Positions 28,401 through 36,500 of a DNA stretch of 64,000 nt are shown in pieces. Where the stretch lies: assembly GCF_000003815.2 (NCBI RefSeq), contig NC_049990.1, positions 18,605,248 to 18,669,247 of the forward strand. Reading direction: 5' to 3'. Made by a program: the position numbers and the translations under genes. Source of the stretch: Branchiostoma floridae. Lineage: Eukaryota; Chordata; Leptocardii; Amphioxiformes; Branchiostomatidae. Below the pieces are notes generated by a model. The model searched no databases and had not been told where the DNA came from. It worked only from the letters and a program-made list of their open reading frames with translations. Each line of letters opens with the position of its first letter. Positions within the stretch are counted from its first letter, which is position 1.

Positions 28401-30293
28401 ACAATATTCTTACAATAGTCTAGAGAAAGGATCAGCTTTTACCTTAGGCTTCTGGCTTACGGTGAACCGTGAGTTGCAAGGCTCGGCATTGGTGCTGTCC
28501 ATACCTGAGAAAGGAATATGGGTGTCCCTTGTCAACAGTACTTCTGAAGAGGCACATTTGTCCGTCAGTACAATTTTGCCAGCAGATAAAGTTACGATAG
28601 TTAAAGTATTGATGTCTTGTCACAAACCGATGCTGATACTGGCCATGTTGGTGGATGAGAATCTGTCAGTTCATGTCAACGGAGACCCCGTTGGTAACAA
28701 TGGGAAGAAGCAGGAAAGCTGGACAGAATATTCCAACGGATTGGTAGAAACACTTGGGTCAGATAATGGCACTGAAGGCCCATTGTTCTCACTCAAAAGT
28801 GTACTCTTCTGGAATGGTGTCATACCGACAACGAGAGCACTTGGTGAGTAAAAATGTACAGAAGTTTAACATCATCTACATTGAAAATTAAAAGCATACT
28901 GCTTGATATTATTCTTAATTCTTCAGAGGCTGATTTCTGGTGAAAATAATGTTTCAGAGGAACTGACGGGAGCACATGAGGAACACAAGTGGGAGTTTTC
29001 CAGCAACCCGGATGGACTTCACTTGAACGGATATGCAGGTATGTATTCTTTGAAACATGTAAGACGTATAGTTACAACCACTAAGATATTTCATTTGAAA
29101 TAGAGGATGATAGCGATGGAAAAGTTGTACAAGTATGACATCGCACTGCCTTATTACTAAGATAGGTACCTATATGCTGAATATTCAAGGTGATGATGAA
29201 TTATTCACCTGAGTGTCAATAGTTAATATAATTTTTATCAAACGATGACTACTTTTTAAAGGTAAACATACGTACCTCCAAATTTCCGTTGGCTATTAGT
29301 AGTCACTGTTTGATAAAAATTCTATTAACTGTACACAAATGTGAGTTATGAATCTCTTCACTTGTCAGTCAAATTTTCTGAAAGCAAAGAAACGGCCTCC
29401 AAATTTTTGACGGCTGACAGTCCATCTTATTCACGGAGAGTGACCTAGCCTCGATTTCACGAGAGAGTGCGAGACTAGGTCTGGGTTGCGTAGATCATCT
29501 GCCCCCTACCGCCGCCTCCTTGCGGAGTTGGGGTAGGTAGGACTTGGGCAGCTCCCAACCCTCATTGCGGTTCAGCTTTGCACCTTCCAGCTGGATGTGG
29601 ATGGCCTCCTTATTATTCTTTCTGTTAGCCTTGCGTGCTTCCAGGTCAATGATTTCGATATGTCACCTGTCAATGCTTTCAGATGGTGACTTGATACCGC
29701 TTGGAATGGAGTCATGGGGCATCTCCGATGACCAGCTCTCGGCCGCTAATTCGAACACGGAGCCAGCAGCGGGCCGCCTGAACACGATGAGCAGGGTCGA
29801 TGACCCCAAGGGCGGAGGCTGGTGTGCAACTGGTGCTGACCAATGGCTACAGGTGTGATCATGACCAAGATGTATCTGACCTCAGTATTTCGTAGTTTTG
29901 TTGTACTGCATACTTTGAACCAAACGCGTGCACACGATTACGCTCGTCGTAATTTACGGTGAATTTAACAATGCCGGTACTGTATGCATGATTAGCTACA
30001 TGCTTTCATCTCTTTATTCATATTGCTGGTTGCAAATATTATGGTACTGGAATTTGAAAAATGTTACATGCATGTATCTACGAATGGAAGTTTATGATGA
30101 TTCACTTATGTAACTATAACTGTTTTTGTTACTTTCATTCATCTAGGTGGACTTTGGGCGAATAACCTACGTCAAAGGTGTAATGACACAGGGACATAGT
30201 GACACAGGCAGGGTGACGTCATACCACCTGTCCTTCAGTCTGGATGGTGACAGGTTTTTCGTCTACAGCAATGAGACCGATGGCAGCCCTACG
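210..30293 (+). CDS. Gene A: multi-LamG / FAMeT / discoidin extracellular protein (5' and probably 3' partial)
   Basis: Exons read in one continuous frame: 210-427, 1406-1483, 2221-2331, 2979-3119, 3714-3932, 4516-4713, 5295-5446, 15745-15901, 17047-17214, 17623-18291, 18818-19363, 19826-20048, 20771-20939, 22609-22849, 23498-23672, 24164-24362, 26676-26834, 27832-27949, 28214-28843, 28958-29038, 29683-29852 and 30147-30293. Phases match at every junction, giving about 1,656 residues without a stop. Domain order is LamG-1, linker, LamG-2 split by FAMeT, LamG-3 to LamG-7, linker, discoidin. No start codon or signal peptide lies in the window, so the 5' end is upstream; the discoidin stops half way, just before an assembly gap. 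The set implies a secreted or surface protein binding glycans or matrix. No transmembrane segment is seen. Exon prediction is by hand, so an added or missed small exon is possible. Confidence 0.8.
428..429 (+). other. Non-canonical GC splice donor (GC-AG intron)
   Basis: Exon ends TTC AAT G and the intron starts GCAAGT, the strong form of a GC donor. It restores the LamG reading frame into the exon at 1406 (…FNGKMSCLQ…), as expected for this family. Confidence 0.75.
524..912. mobile_element. Harbinger-like MITE, copy 1
   Basis: Terminal inverted repeats begin GGCCACACCAAT and end with its complement; TTA is duplicated at both borders (521-523, 913-915). Two more copies with the same ends and the same TTA duplication lie at 10878-11251 and 16068-16428. 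A 3-bp TTA target duplication is typical of PIF/Harbinger elements. No transposase is present. Confidence 0.75.
1767..2045. repeat. Two-copy tandem duplication, 140-bp period
   Basis: GGGGTGTGCTGCAAGAGTCC recurs at 1767 and 1907, followed in both by TTCTTG(C/T)ACGGAGG and a TTTTGGACTTTGGTGA stretch. Intronic in gene A; no coding content recognised. Confidence 0.75.
2221..2331 (+). CDS. Gene A linker exon between LamG-1 and LamG-2
   Basis: A 37-residue phase 1-1 exon flanked by ttcaatag and GTAATA. It encodes an acidic, proline-bearing segment starting DKDEPVEAIPPSLS and ending in DSYLG. I do not recognise it as a domain; its position makes it an interdomain linker. The frame is kept from exon 1406-1483 into exon 2979-3119. 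Confidence 0.7.
2525..2918. repeat. 18-bp-period minisatellite
   Basis: About 20 diverged units of consensus GGTACGGACACTACTGGG. The period is divisible by three and the units lack stop triplets, so several frames on both strands stay open by chance of composition. It lies in the gene A intron 2332-2978, only about 60 bp before the acceptor of exon 2979. Confidence 0.9.
2979..3119 (+). CDS. LamG-2, N-terminal part (before the FAMeT insertion)
   Basis: Exon of 47 residues starting GFGLYLPMEDM and ending LVDGVVGRALQLRG. The same opening (YLPMD … LVDGMVGKA) starts LamG-6 at 23498, so this is the first strand pair of a LamG. The rest of the domain resumes only at 5295, after two FAMeT exons. Acceptor cacctcag; donor GTATGT, phase 1. 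Confidence 0.8.
3714..4713 (+). CDS. FAMeT (farnesoic acid O-methyltransferase-type) domain inserted in LamG-2
   Basis: Exons 3714-3932 and 4516-4713 (139 residues). Family hallmarks are FEVKTGGSAHIALS, then EVVIGDTSEIRR, then FWISW, IAVGKEEDTVPFMQW and a C-terminal YAGYSTDSQNGYWKFGEG. This is PF12248. Despite the name, the domain is a beta-rich carbohydrate-binding-like module in many animal extracellular proteins, and methyltransferase activity should not be assumed. Both outer borders are phase 1, so the pair can be inserted or removed without shifting frame. Confidence 0.88.
5295..17214 (+). CDS. LamG-2, remaining three exons across a 10.3-kb intron
   Basis: Exons 5295-5446, 15745-15901 and 17047-17214. 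They encode ETFSILLWAKF, then WVHLAFAWNKTGNLDTYINGIKQF, then LIDDFRMDEGTFEEDRLKYIYG, i.e. the central and final strands of a LamG. With the 47 residues at 2979-3119 the domain totals 206 residues, within the range of its neighbours (182-223) when FAMeT is left out. The long intron 5447-15744 holds the oppositely oriented gene B. Confidence 0.82.
5447..7947. other. Intron stretch downstream of gene B, no gene recognised
   Basis: AT-rich. It contains an AGGTAC-rich short repeat near 5643-5710 and a minus-strand stretch near 5900-6100 with AATAAA-like motifs that could serve gene B as 3' UTR or polyadenylation region (weak). A duplicated segment lies at 7407-7613. I looked for cytochrome b561 exons of gene B here and saw none. 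Confidence 0.4.
7407..7613. repeat. Imperfect tandem duplication (about 90-125 bp)
   Basis: ATATAAATGAGAGGTTACAC occurs at 7407 and 7499, and the 50-bp segment starting TGTTCAAGTTGGTGGATCTC occurs at 7428 and 7554. The second copy carries about 34 extra bases between the two parts. Intronic and non-coding. Confidence 0.8.
7948..10433 (-). CDS. Gene B: DOMON domain and C-terminus
   Basis: Exons 10433-10254, 9062-8955 and 8112-7948. Cys-rich lead (CGSTKGC, CAPPSC), then VLVEVSGTSNGYVAVGISHDNMMG, DVIYECVYD and SGSYVNGVVSCKF: the DOMON pattern of FRRS1-type proteins, including the Met-bearing DNMMG segment usually close to the haem or sugar site. The reading frame ends STTGSRF then TAA. It is either a genuine short form or the end of an exon whose true donor is GTAGGT at 7958. 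Confidence 0.82.
7948..13582 (-). CDS. Gene B: secreted Reeler-DOMON protein, ferric-chelate-reductase-1-like
   Basis: Seven minus-strand exons (13582-13396, 13148-12997, 11527-11436, 10855-10735, 10433-10254, 9062-8955, 8112-7948) join in frame to 334 residues plus a TAA at 7950-7948. MWGVIIVSLLGLTAGVWA is a signal peptide; Reeler and DOMON domains follow, as in FRRS1/SDR2 proteins. Those normally continue into a six-helix cytochrome b561 domain, which I cannot find. The last exon also has a usable donor (GTAGGT at 7958) before the stop, so a longer spliced form is possible. An alternative in-frame ATG lies at 13621, and TTGCAG sits directly before the chosen ATG, hinting at a 5' UTR intron. 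The gene is nested in a gene A intron. Confidence 0.82.
10735..10855 (-). CDS. Gene B: Reeler end and linker exon
   Basis: Exon of 121 bases completing the last Reeler strand (ATVVETEDVFWVTKVKSSYV) and running into a Thr/Ser/Pro-rich linker (DPTAGPLPTQATSSGQDIG) that leads to the DOMON domain. Acceptor tttcag, donor GTAACT, frame preserved on both sides. Confidence 0.75.
10878..11251. mobile_element. Harbinger-like MITE, copy 2
   Basis: Same GGCCACACCAAT termini as copy 1. TTA is duplicated at 10875-10877 and 11252-11254. It sits 20 bp beyond exon 10855-10735 of gene B, in the intron toward its 5' side. Confidence 0.8.
11436..13582 (-). CDS. Gene B: signal peptide and Reeler domain
   Basis: Exons 13582-13396, 13148-12997 and 11527-11436. 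After the signal peptide comes YPSGAP…CLDMTPQHG, the Reeler start with its first cysteine, then YELVVSNDTYAGGDEIEGVTL. GNSAQFRGFFIQAR is the family signature, followed by CGSVANSENGVTHTGR and TVTWTAPANRVGHIQFR. The Reeler domain is about 140 residues and extracellular; its ligand is not settled for this subfamily. Confidence 0.85.
12218..12539. mobile_element. Foldback/MITE with 83-87-bp inverted repeats
   Basis: Left arm 12218-12300 (starts ATGGGACTGAGCAGAGCACT) is the complement of right arm 12453-12539. The loop holds three to four copies of a CCAGAATTCTGGAGAATTC-like motif. No coding capacity. It lies in the Reeler intron of gene B. Confidence 0.8.
13583..15744. other. Intron stretch upstream of gene B, no exon recognised
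   Basis: It should hold the gene B promoter and any 5' UTR exon on the minus strand; no convincing TATA or initiator was identified. A short run of 10-bp AAGCTTACAA repeats lies at 13756-13785. Otherwise AT-rich, non-repetitive sequence. Confidence 0.35.
16068..16428. mobile_element. Harbinger-like MITE, copy 3
   Basis: Ends GGCCACACCAATTTAATTTC and its complement, with TTA at 16065-16067 and 16429-16431. Interior AT-rich. Located in the gene A intron 15902-17046. Confidence 0.8.
17623..18291 (+). CDS. LamG-3, complete domain in a single exon
   Basis: A 223-residue phase 1-1 exon. The order matches LamG: CLNGFSLSLWFKEKS, VYLVSAGDEMG, GLWTHVHMSWLNDLSVTINGVPY and VVDDIRIWEEVVSVEDAKEEYG at the end. 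Two cysteines (CLGNPSNC) occur at the usual place before the FSLSLWF strand. A GTAGG inside the exon at 17776 is not needed as a donor, because the frame runs straight through it. Confidence 0.88.
18313..18491. mobile_element. pogo/Tigger-like short MITE
   Basis: A 179-bp segment with imperfect CAGTA(T)AGAAG-type termini and TA on both sides (18311-18312, 18492-18493). The TA duplication and CAGT start are typical of Tc1/mariner/pogo-derived MITEs. It begins 20 bp after the LamG-3 exon. Confidence 0.55.
18818..19363 (+). CDS. LamG-4, single exon
   Basis: A 182-residue phase 1-1 exon. CLGSSIYCTLGFTVAAWILP, then DKWIHVVITWDIEADEFILFLNGRRFLG, then FFKEGILPARDVLTLYEIG. This has the LamG/concanavalin core with the conserved Cys pair; it is shorter at the N-terminus than LamG-3. 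Acceptor attttcag, donor GTAAAC. Confidence 0.87.
19826..22849 (+). CDS. LamG-5, three exons
   Basis: Exons 19826-20048, 20771-20939 and 22609-22849 (211 residues). The first starts GRPIVHYDIPM and holds CAYMDCGELSIECLVDH. The second ends NFTVQPDEWNFIQ, and the third has YVNGHFMASIK, TLKLGAMVDDC and FAGWWFKDRALRTSELDE. The usual W-[VI]-H motif is replaced by WNFIQ, so this copy is more diverged than its neighbours. Confidence 0.82.
21800..22560. repeat. Diverged repeat block with TTAATTATGCAAAT cores
   Basis: The phrase catgaygatccgtcaacan… followed by TCATTAATTATGCAAATGAG recurs (about 21960-22020 and 22200-22250), with related halves near 21870 and 22115. The block ends in an ACACACAGACACACAC tract and CATAACCTTAGCC. 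It looks like a nested transposon-derived repeat just before the LamG-5 third exon. Confidence 0.6.
23498..27949 (+). CDS. LamG-6, four exons
   Basis: Exons 23498-23672, 24164-24362, 26676-26834 and 27832-27949 (217 residues). Opening DASIYLPMDLRG … LVDGMVGKAARIDG, then GYTVCLWLFAIP, RWTHVAFGFNPKNASVSLFLDGMFY, and MLDEFRFIERPLTAEEVFIAFR at the end. All four junctions are in frame (phases 2, 0, 0). The third intron carries a ~1.95-kb foldback element. Confidence 0.88.
24567..26515. mobile_element. Large foldback element rich in TACTG/CAGTA repeats
   Basis: The ends are inverted: left ACCCTTGGCAAACCATCAGT with TACTGAAA…CTACTGTTAAGTACTG, and right its near complement ending CCAAGGGT. The right part has about seven units of a 32-bp repeat (core GTGTCAGTAGATATTTAGTA, 26040-26290). 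The centre has 55-65-bp repeats with CCACTTCTGCCCCCCTCCCC (25240-25690). No open frame resembles a transposase. Confidence 0.7.
26847..26975. repeat. Dispersed repeat family R (GATTTGATTATATGATGACATCC), copy 1
   Basis: Shares the order ATTGATTTGATTATATG, GATGACATCCTC, AAACTGATG-like, AAAAAAAG, AGTTGCCTTCA with copies near 35048, 51256 and 56432. Copies begin GGCCATCTTGATT; this one is trimmed. No coding. Confidence 0.55.
28214..28843 (+). CDS. LamG-7, single exon
   Basis: A 210-residue phase 1-1 exon. CMFCGGLAPGSKV at the start, AFTLGFWLTVNRELQGSALVL in the middle, DENLSVHVNGDPVG, then LKSVLFWNGVIPTTRALG at the end. LamG fold by pattern, diverged at the usual W-[VI]-H strand (here PMLILAMLVDE). 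Acceptor actttag, donor GTGAGT. Confidence 0.82.
28958..29038 (+). CDS. Gene A linker exon before the discoidin domain
   Basis: A 27-residue phase 1-1 exon, EELTGAHEEHKWEFSSNPDGLHLNGYAG. The acceptor is atgtttcag ending at 28957. A closer upstream CAG (28926) would bring an in-frame TGA and is rejected. No domain recognised. Confidence 0.65.
29229..29333. repeat. Short inverted repeat (~33-bp arms)
   Basis: TATAATTTTTATCAAACG…GACTAC at 29229-29260 is complementary to GTAGTCACTGTTTGATAAAAATT at 29300-29325. Likely a small MITE remnant in the intron before the discoidin exon. Confidence 0.55.
29683..30293 (+). CDS. F5/8 type C (discoidin) domain, N-terminal two thirds
   Basis: Exons 29683-29852 and 30147-30293. 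PLGMESWGISDDQLSAAN opens it, GGGWCATGADQWLQVDFG is the family signature, and ITYVKGVMTQGH … VTSYHLSFSLDGDRFFVYSNE follows. The closing part (the R-x-x-P … C strand) is not found before the gap at 30586. The expected last exon may lie in the gap or be lost. Discoidin domains bind glycans or phospholipids outside the cell. Confidence 0.85.
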
Positions 30294-30585
30294 GTACAAT
30301 CTTTAACATTAGAGTATCATTTGGTCACTTTGATACGACAAAGACTTTTCCACTTTAAATGTCGATAATGCTCTGCTTTCAAGAATGTGTAGTACTACAT
30401 ATATCTTGTATTGATGTGGAATCCTTTTAGTTATGGTGAAGTGTATGTGCTTATGAATGCATGTAGTAGGACCTGACACAATGTTCATGCATGATCAGAT
30501 CAGGGTAATAGCAAACATTTATTAGGTCATCATACTACATGATACTAAAGCAGTAATATCAGGTGAGGCCATGTTGATTGATTAT

Positions 30586-30685
30586 NNNNNNNNNNNNNNN
30601 NNNNNNNNNNNNNNNNNNNNNNNNNNNNNNNNNNNNNNNNNNNNNNNNNNNNNNNNNNNNNNNNNNNNNNNNNNNNNNNNNNNNN
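30586..30685. other. Assembly gap (100 N)
   Basis: Exactly 100 N, the conventional length for a gap of unknown size. It falls just after the unfinished gene A discoidin and inside or next to a repeat-family-R copy. Confidence 0.98.
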
Positions 30686-30708
30686 TTTTTTCGAGACCTT
30701 TGTCTTTG

Positions 30709-31107
30709 ATACACCTTTCTCACGCGGCGGCCATGATAGATCTAAAACGAGTTCAATGTGGCAAACAAAAGGCTGTCCATCCTAATTAGCAGTTCGACCA
30801 ATGGTAGCCTGCCAATTAGGAAATCGACCAATAAGTGAATGGCTGCAAATTCGTTAAAAATTTGCATTATTATGTTTTTATTTTGCATCTCTTAAGGGAC
30901 TATGGGGTCAGTCTACACTACTCTAAATTGCTACATCTTTCGGTGCATAACACTTCTTGTAATATTTATTATTCTATCTTATATCATGAAAATTTGTGTG
31001 GTTTGGGGGAAAACTAAATGGGACCTGATTTTAGAAATAAGTTTTGTCTGTTTGCCTCATTGACCTCTTCTTCGATCTATCATGGCCGCCGCGTGAGAAA
31101 GGTGTAT
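30709..31107. mobile_element. MITE-like element with 34-bp inverted termini
   Basis: Left arm 30709-30743 (starts ATACACCTTTCTCACGCGGC) and right arm 31074-31107 are almost perfect complements. The element is about 400 bp, with no open frame. It begins 24 bp after the assembly gap. Confidence 0.75.
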
Positions 31108-33456
31108 TACCTAGAATTCCAGCGCCGCACATGCGCTCTGATCTCTCATCTCTCGTGTATCTATTATTAAATATAGGATGTATTTAAGACATTCTATGAA
31201 GTACAAAGTGCGGCGAATACAGGAGCATGATTTTGCATTGTTCTTTATTATCATGTCTAAAGATATGCAGAATATTCTATAGCATAACATGTAGGCTGCT
31301 ACGGTGAGCTATGTGTAACAAGATTGCACGACGTTAAATGTTGTCATCAGAACTGGCATTGCTTTCACTTCAGTCGTATTCCGATAGATGGCGCTACAGA
31401 ATGATATCCATCGTTTGGCAATGAATCTTCCTGTAATGAGTTGATTAGCCAATTACATTGACGACATCACAACAACTATAAAGGCTCATCAATACTTGAT
31501 AGATCATTTATATCATATTTATCATTGATATCCACTGACGATGAAATGAAATGCGCCTTCTAATGTTGGCGTTGTGAATGTTGACATACAAAATTTGGAT
31601 CAAAAATCACAGTGTATTGATTGTATTTTTTCTTCCTTCTTCTTTCTTGTTGAGGCTACTCTTTTTTGACTCAGTGACGATTCTGTAGCCTACATACGAT
31701 ATACTGTAAGGCCCGTTTGATTCCCTCAAACCGGGAAGGATTCCTACTCTTTTCGACAAGTGTCAAATGTGATGGGCTCTCTAACGTGCTCGAATTGTGA
31801 CTCCCCTCCAACACGGGACCTCCATTTTACCTCCTACCCTAGGGGGTGTCCCTTCCCTATGCTTAAAATGCTTTCCTATGAGTGAAATTACTGTAGATAC
31901 CTGTAGTTTTTGTAACACCTAGTTCTACTATTGGGCCATTGTCAGTGAAAGATATTTTTTATGTTTCTGATTTAGACCACAGCAAGTAAATTCTATGGAT
32001 GATATCTACTGCAGACAGCAAAAAATAGTGAAATAGGGCGAAACAACAACAACAAGATGGATAAATTTTCCCAATATGCACCATAACTCATAACAAGAAT
32101 TGAAACGACAAAACATGTTAGTTATTAACTATTGTAGTACACAAAGTTGGGAACTCCACTCATGACTTCGATACTGGTGCCATATTTACAAGTATCCAAC
32201 TAGTTTCACTTCTACAACTAACGTTACAGCCATGGCTACCTCGCTAGTGTCACTTCTACGTGTACAATCATTAGGCTGCAACGCAACCTATTCTTTCATT
32301 TTGGTACTTTCTCGTCATGTGACCATCTTGAACAAATTCTGAAAATCAAATAGCACATTTATGTCATCCATAAAACTTATTTGCTGTGGCCTTAGCAAGA
32401 AAGGATGCGAATAGGCTGTTCATTAATTTTATTCATGTTCAGTCTTATTCAACCTAGAGTGGTGTTCAGGTCGTATACTTTGACCTTGAGCGTAAAAACG
32501 ATTGCGCGCGCTATCGGGTGTAGAAAAATGGACCTGTTGGTCCGAACGTAAGGGTAAGGGTACGCATTCTGAAGAGAATGTAGCGGCCAGTACTTATCCG
32601 TACTTTCAAGTCATGAATTCCTTAAGTAGAAATGTCAGCTCGTGAATAGGGTCACTAAAAAAGCTAATTATCGTTTGCGACCTACACATCAGATGATAAC
32701 AAGTCAGGTGGGCTTTCCCCATGAATATTAAATGAGAAACTGAATTGCTGGATTTTGTGTCATTCAGGTCCGAGACCATGGAATGGAAACTGTGAAAAGA
32801 ATTGACTAATCCTTCATTAATGCATTTTGTTAGTCAATGCATGGAAACGGTGGTCTCTGACGCAACTAATATAATATTAATGAATTCGCTTTAGCTCACT
32901 TGCTATCAACTGAAAAGACTTCTATCTATGTTCATAATCCGTAAAAGATGGAACTTGCAAAGGCCACAGCATTTGTTGTTACGAAGGATTTCCGGCATCG
33001 CTTTCAAAAAGAACAACATTAAAATTGAACAAAGAAGTGTTGTGAGAAGGTAATTGGTAGCATGAACGTTTTATATTCGTTTGTATGGTAAAGAAGAAAG
33101 AGGTCGCGGAAAACGGACGGTTGAGTTAAGTGTAGCAAGGGGTGTTATATAATTACCACGACTTACGTACGTTTCAGGTCACGGTTTTTAAACAAAACTA
33201 TAATCTAAAAATCATGTACCATTTGCCCAGATTTAAGATGTGGCATGAGCGCAGACGAGGTAAAAGCGTCGCAAGCATATGATAAATTTGCGAATGCAAA
33301 AACCTCCCCGCGAGGTGGTATGTGGTATCGCCTAAATGATTGTATCTTTGCGTATGAGTGAAAAGACGCCACTCTGTCAGAATGTGCATAGTTTGAGACA
33401 CACAGTATGGGCTAACTGTGTTACTGACAGAAATGTGGCGGGGATTCGGTAAAAAC

Positions 33457-33538
33457 ATGGATCCTCCGCTCGTCAGTTTCCCGCTTCTTCGGACATGGAT
33501 ACTCCTGGTCGCCATGACAACGCAGACGACAGAAGGAG
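33457..33538 (+). CDS. Gene C: first coding exon, signal peptide
   Basis: MDPPLVSFPLLRTWILLVAM then TTQTTEGG: a basic-flanked hydrophobic run with a plausible cleavage near TTEG. The ATG has a good context (AACATGG). An in-frame ATG at 33433 would add MWRGFGKN in poorer context, and the upstream frame is closed by TGA at 33394. The donor GTAACG is phase 1, matching the first CTLD exon. Confidence 0.7.
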
Positions 33539-36500
33539 GTAACGTTTTTATCACTATCTGACATATTACAGACGACAAAAAATTGCGTGGAAATTTTAGC
33601 CTGCTTTCTAGCTGCGGTAGACGCCCTTTCGTCGTCGTTGGTTGTAGAATATCTATATCAAAGGTTTTATTGTTTCATGGTGTAGAAGCAAAGATATACT
33701 TTGATGTCCTCGATGCTGTCATTGCTGCGGTTATGGTTTTTATTTCATGCATGCAAAATGAACATACATCGAGGCATATTTTACTTCATCTTTAGCATAC
33801 CGTTACATTTCTTTGTGAAGTATACGGATCCCACACCAATGCATTGCAATAATACTAATGTCATAGATATCAACGGTTTGAAAGCATTTCCTTTGCTGGA
33901 TGTAAACGCATTCAAATTCCGCTTGATTATCCTTATGTCCTTAAGATATTTTGAATATTTTGTTGTTGCTTTACTAGCAAGAGCGCATGATGTAATGCTT
34001 GTCGTTTATGTGTGTAGGCACGAGTTATGTGTTTTTCTGGGGTTTAGGTCCGAAAACAAAAGGTTGAAACAAGGAGGTTAAAAATCCTTGGTTGAAACTA
34101 TTGGCAAGGTAAATTTAAAGCACATGACGTTAACTTTAGTTTGGTTGTTTGTTGTTCTGATGCGCTCCCCGGTCAACTCTATATTCCTTAACATTTGTGA
34201 GACCAGAACAGCAAAACAGATGAGAAGAAGACAGACAACAGAGACGAAATTATAGCTTCAGAAAGATTCTAGGCAGCACATATCGAGAGCGCATCGCAAA
34301 GGCTGACGTATGGAATAGATCTAGAGACAGACACCGGTCCGTGCAAAGACCTCCTAACTGACAGTGAAGAAAACTGAAGTGATAAAGTCACGTGTCACCG
34401 TTATAGGGACCAAGGACGTTAATAGGAACTTGTAGGGACAAGCCAAAACCATAATGCAGGGAACCGTCCATGCAGGGAGGAAGACAGAAAGGTTTAGAGG
34501 CGCACTGAACGGATTCTTGTGTTTGGTGATCATCTCAAAGGATGGTGTTGGTACACCCCTATGGTGAAGATGGACCGTTCCACACGCATGCGTTGTGTGT
34601 GTGAAACAGCCGGGCTTTTTAATTTGTAGGAAAGTGTGATGGAAACTCGTGAAGAAGAGTACTACTACTAGTAATATCTCGTCTATCTCAACATTTGTAC
34701 GGCGGTAGCAGTTCGATACAGTCAAGACAAGGATATCGAAGCACGCGAGTAGAGTCCAAGACTTCTCAAGAAAGAGCTGGTTAAGTAGCTGCCCCCTCCC
34801 CATGTGTTAGCATGTTTTCGATTCACAGCATTCAGATGAGTTCTTATCCTGACTCTTAGAAAGCCCCACAAACTACTAGTATCTCAAACCAAGGACGTTG
34901 CTCAATCTGTGTTTAACTTAACTCAAGGTAAGGTAAGGTAAGAAATCCCCTCACCAACACTAACTGGTGACTTTGACCAAGGAGGTTCATTTTTTAACCT
35001 CCTTGCTTTGAACAGCGGGAATCTTCGAGCCTATCTGACGTAAACAAGGCCATCTTGATTTGATTATATGGATGACATCCACTGGGAACTCCAAAACTGA
35101 TGCCAGCGTGCAAAGGAAAAAAAGTTAAGCCAAAATTTGTCATCTAAGTGGTAAGGAAGTTTGAACAATTGGCTTATCACACAGAGTATAGTATGCGAAG
35201 CAATATAGATTCTTCATTCTTGTTCTGTCATATTCTTCTTTGACTTTAAAATTGACTACGACCGTTTCCTGATATATTTTTGCAATTAGCGGCACGCTAT
35301 TTGCTCATGTTGCAGCGGCTTTGTAACGTTATGCTTTATACGATGGTCGAAAACTGTTTTTGGAAACAGACTGTTGAATCAACTTGGGGCTGTTTTAACG
35401 ATACAGTCAAACCAGTATTTGCGGCCACTTTTTGTTGGTCCCTTGGAATTTTCCCATTGGTGAAACTTGGTGAGAAAAATTGGTGGGTACTGACATCATG
35501 TGTAAGTTATTGCTTGTGGTCAGTTGATCAACATTTTCTCTTCAGTGGCCACCTGTCTATAGTGGCCACATTTTTCCAGTCCCTTGAGTGGCTGTTATAG
35601 GCAGGTTTGACTGTACTGACAAACATGCTCGTTGAAGTAAACACAGATGTCGTAACTTTACCTCCGCGTTTCTTGTAACTGCCCACTATTGCCTTGCTAT
35701 GAAATATATCCATTGTCGACACAGACCTGTCTTCATATATGGCAAGCTATACCAGAGTCCATATTTCCCAGAGTCCATATTTCCCAGAGTCCATATTTCC
35801 CAGAGTCCATGGATATTTCCCAATCTTCCAGTGGTTTTCTCCATGCATGTGCACCCCTCCCACCAGCAATGTTCTGACTGGCTCAGCTTTGGCAACATTG
35901 GATGGTGGTGTCATGTAGTGCACAAGCAGAGTGTTCCGTTTGACCCAGACGTCAGAGGTCCTGAGTTCCAATCCTGTCATGCTACCAATCTTGTGCTCTT
36001 GTAAAAGGCACTTTATATGTTACGCCAAAAAAGTAGTTACAGCGTACAACTTTTTGGCGTATCTTATTACCTGGATGTCTAACCTACATCAACGACACTT
36101 TATATGTCTTTCCTCGCTTCACCCAAGGAGGTTAATTTTAACCTCCTTGCTTCACCCAAGTGTAAAAATGGGTACCTGACTTCGGTTAGGGAGGTAAAAG
36201 GCAGTGGAAGGAGACGGTTGGACTCCACCTCCCAATACTAGACACAGTGGGCAACAATCCACTGCCTATATGGTCTCAAAAGGGGGCTTAAAGGGTAGTA
36301 ACCTTTAGTAGGCTTTACCACTGAATGGACACAGAGCGACTAAGCTGGATTTGTATGACTTATGACTCTATGATTGGATTATGATCCACAAAGTAAAGGT
36401 ATGATTTGAAGTCCGCAAAAAACGCTTCTTCATCAATAAATTTCATTTCAACTCCTATGAATAAGATTTTGGGCCTCTCAATGGATGGTCGCCACCTCAG

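Larger units (their letters stand above)
30294..33432. other. Region between genes A and C, no exon recognised
   Basis: It holds a fragment of repeat family R running into the gap (30563-30585), the gap itself, an inverted-repeat element (30709-31107), then about 2.3 kb of unique-looking AT-rich DNA. The gene A 3' end and the gene C promoter should be here. A TATATAAT-like string at 33149-33156 lies about 300 bp before the gene C start codon, too weak to call. Confidence 0.4.

Noticed and set aside
28927-28957. Upstream acceptor for the linker exon before discoidin
   Set aside because: It brings an in-frame TGA; the acceptor at 28957 is clean.
34354-34803. 149-codon minus-strand frame
   Set aside because: No recognisable domain, with a composition typical of translated non-coding DNA.
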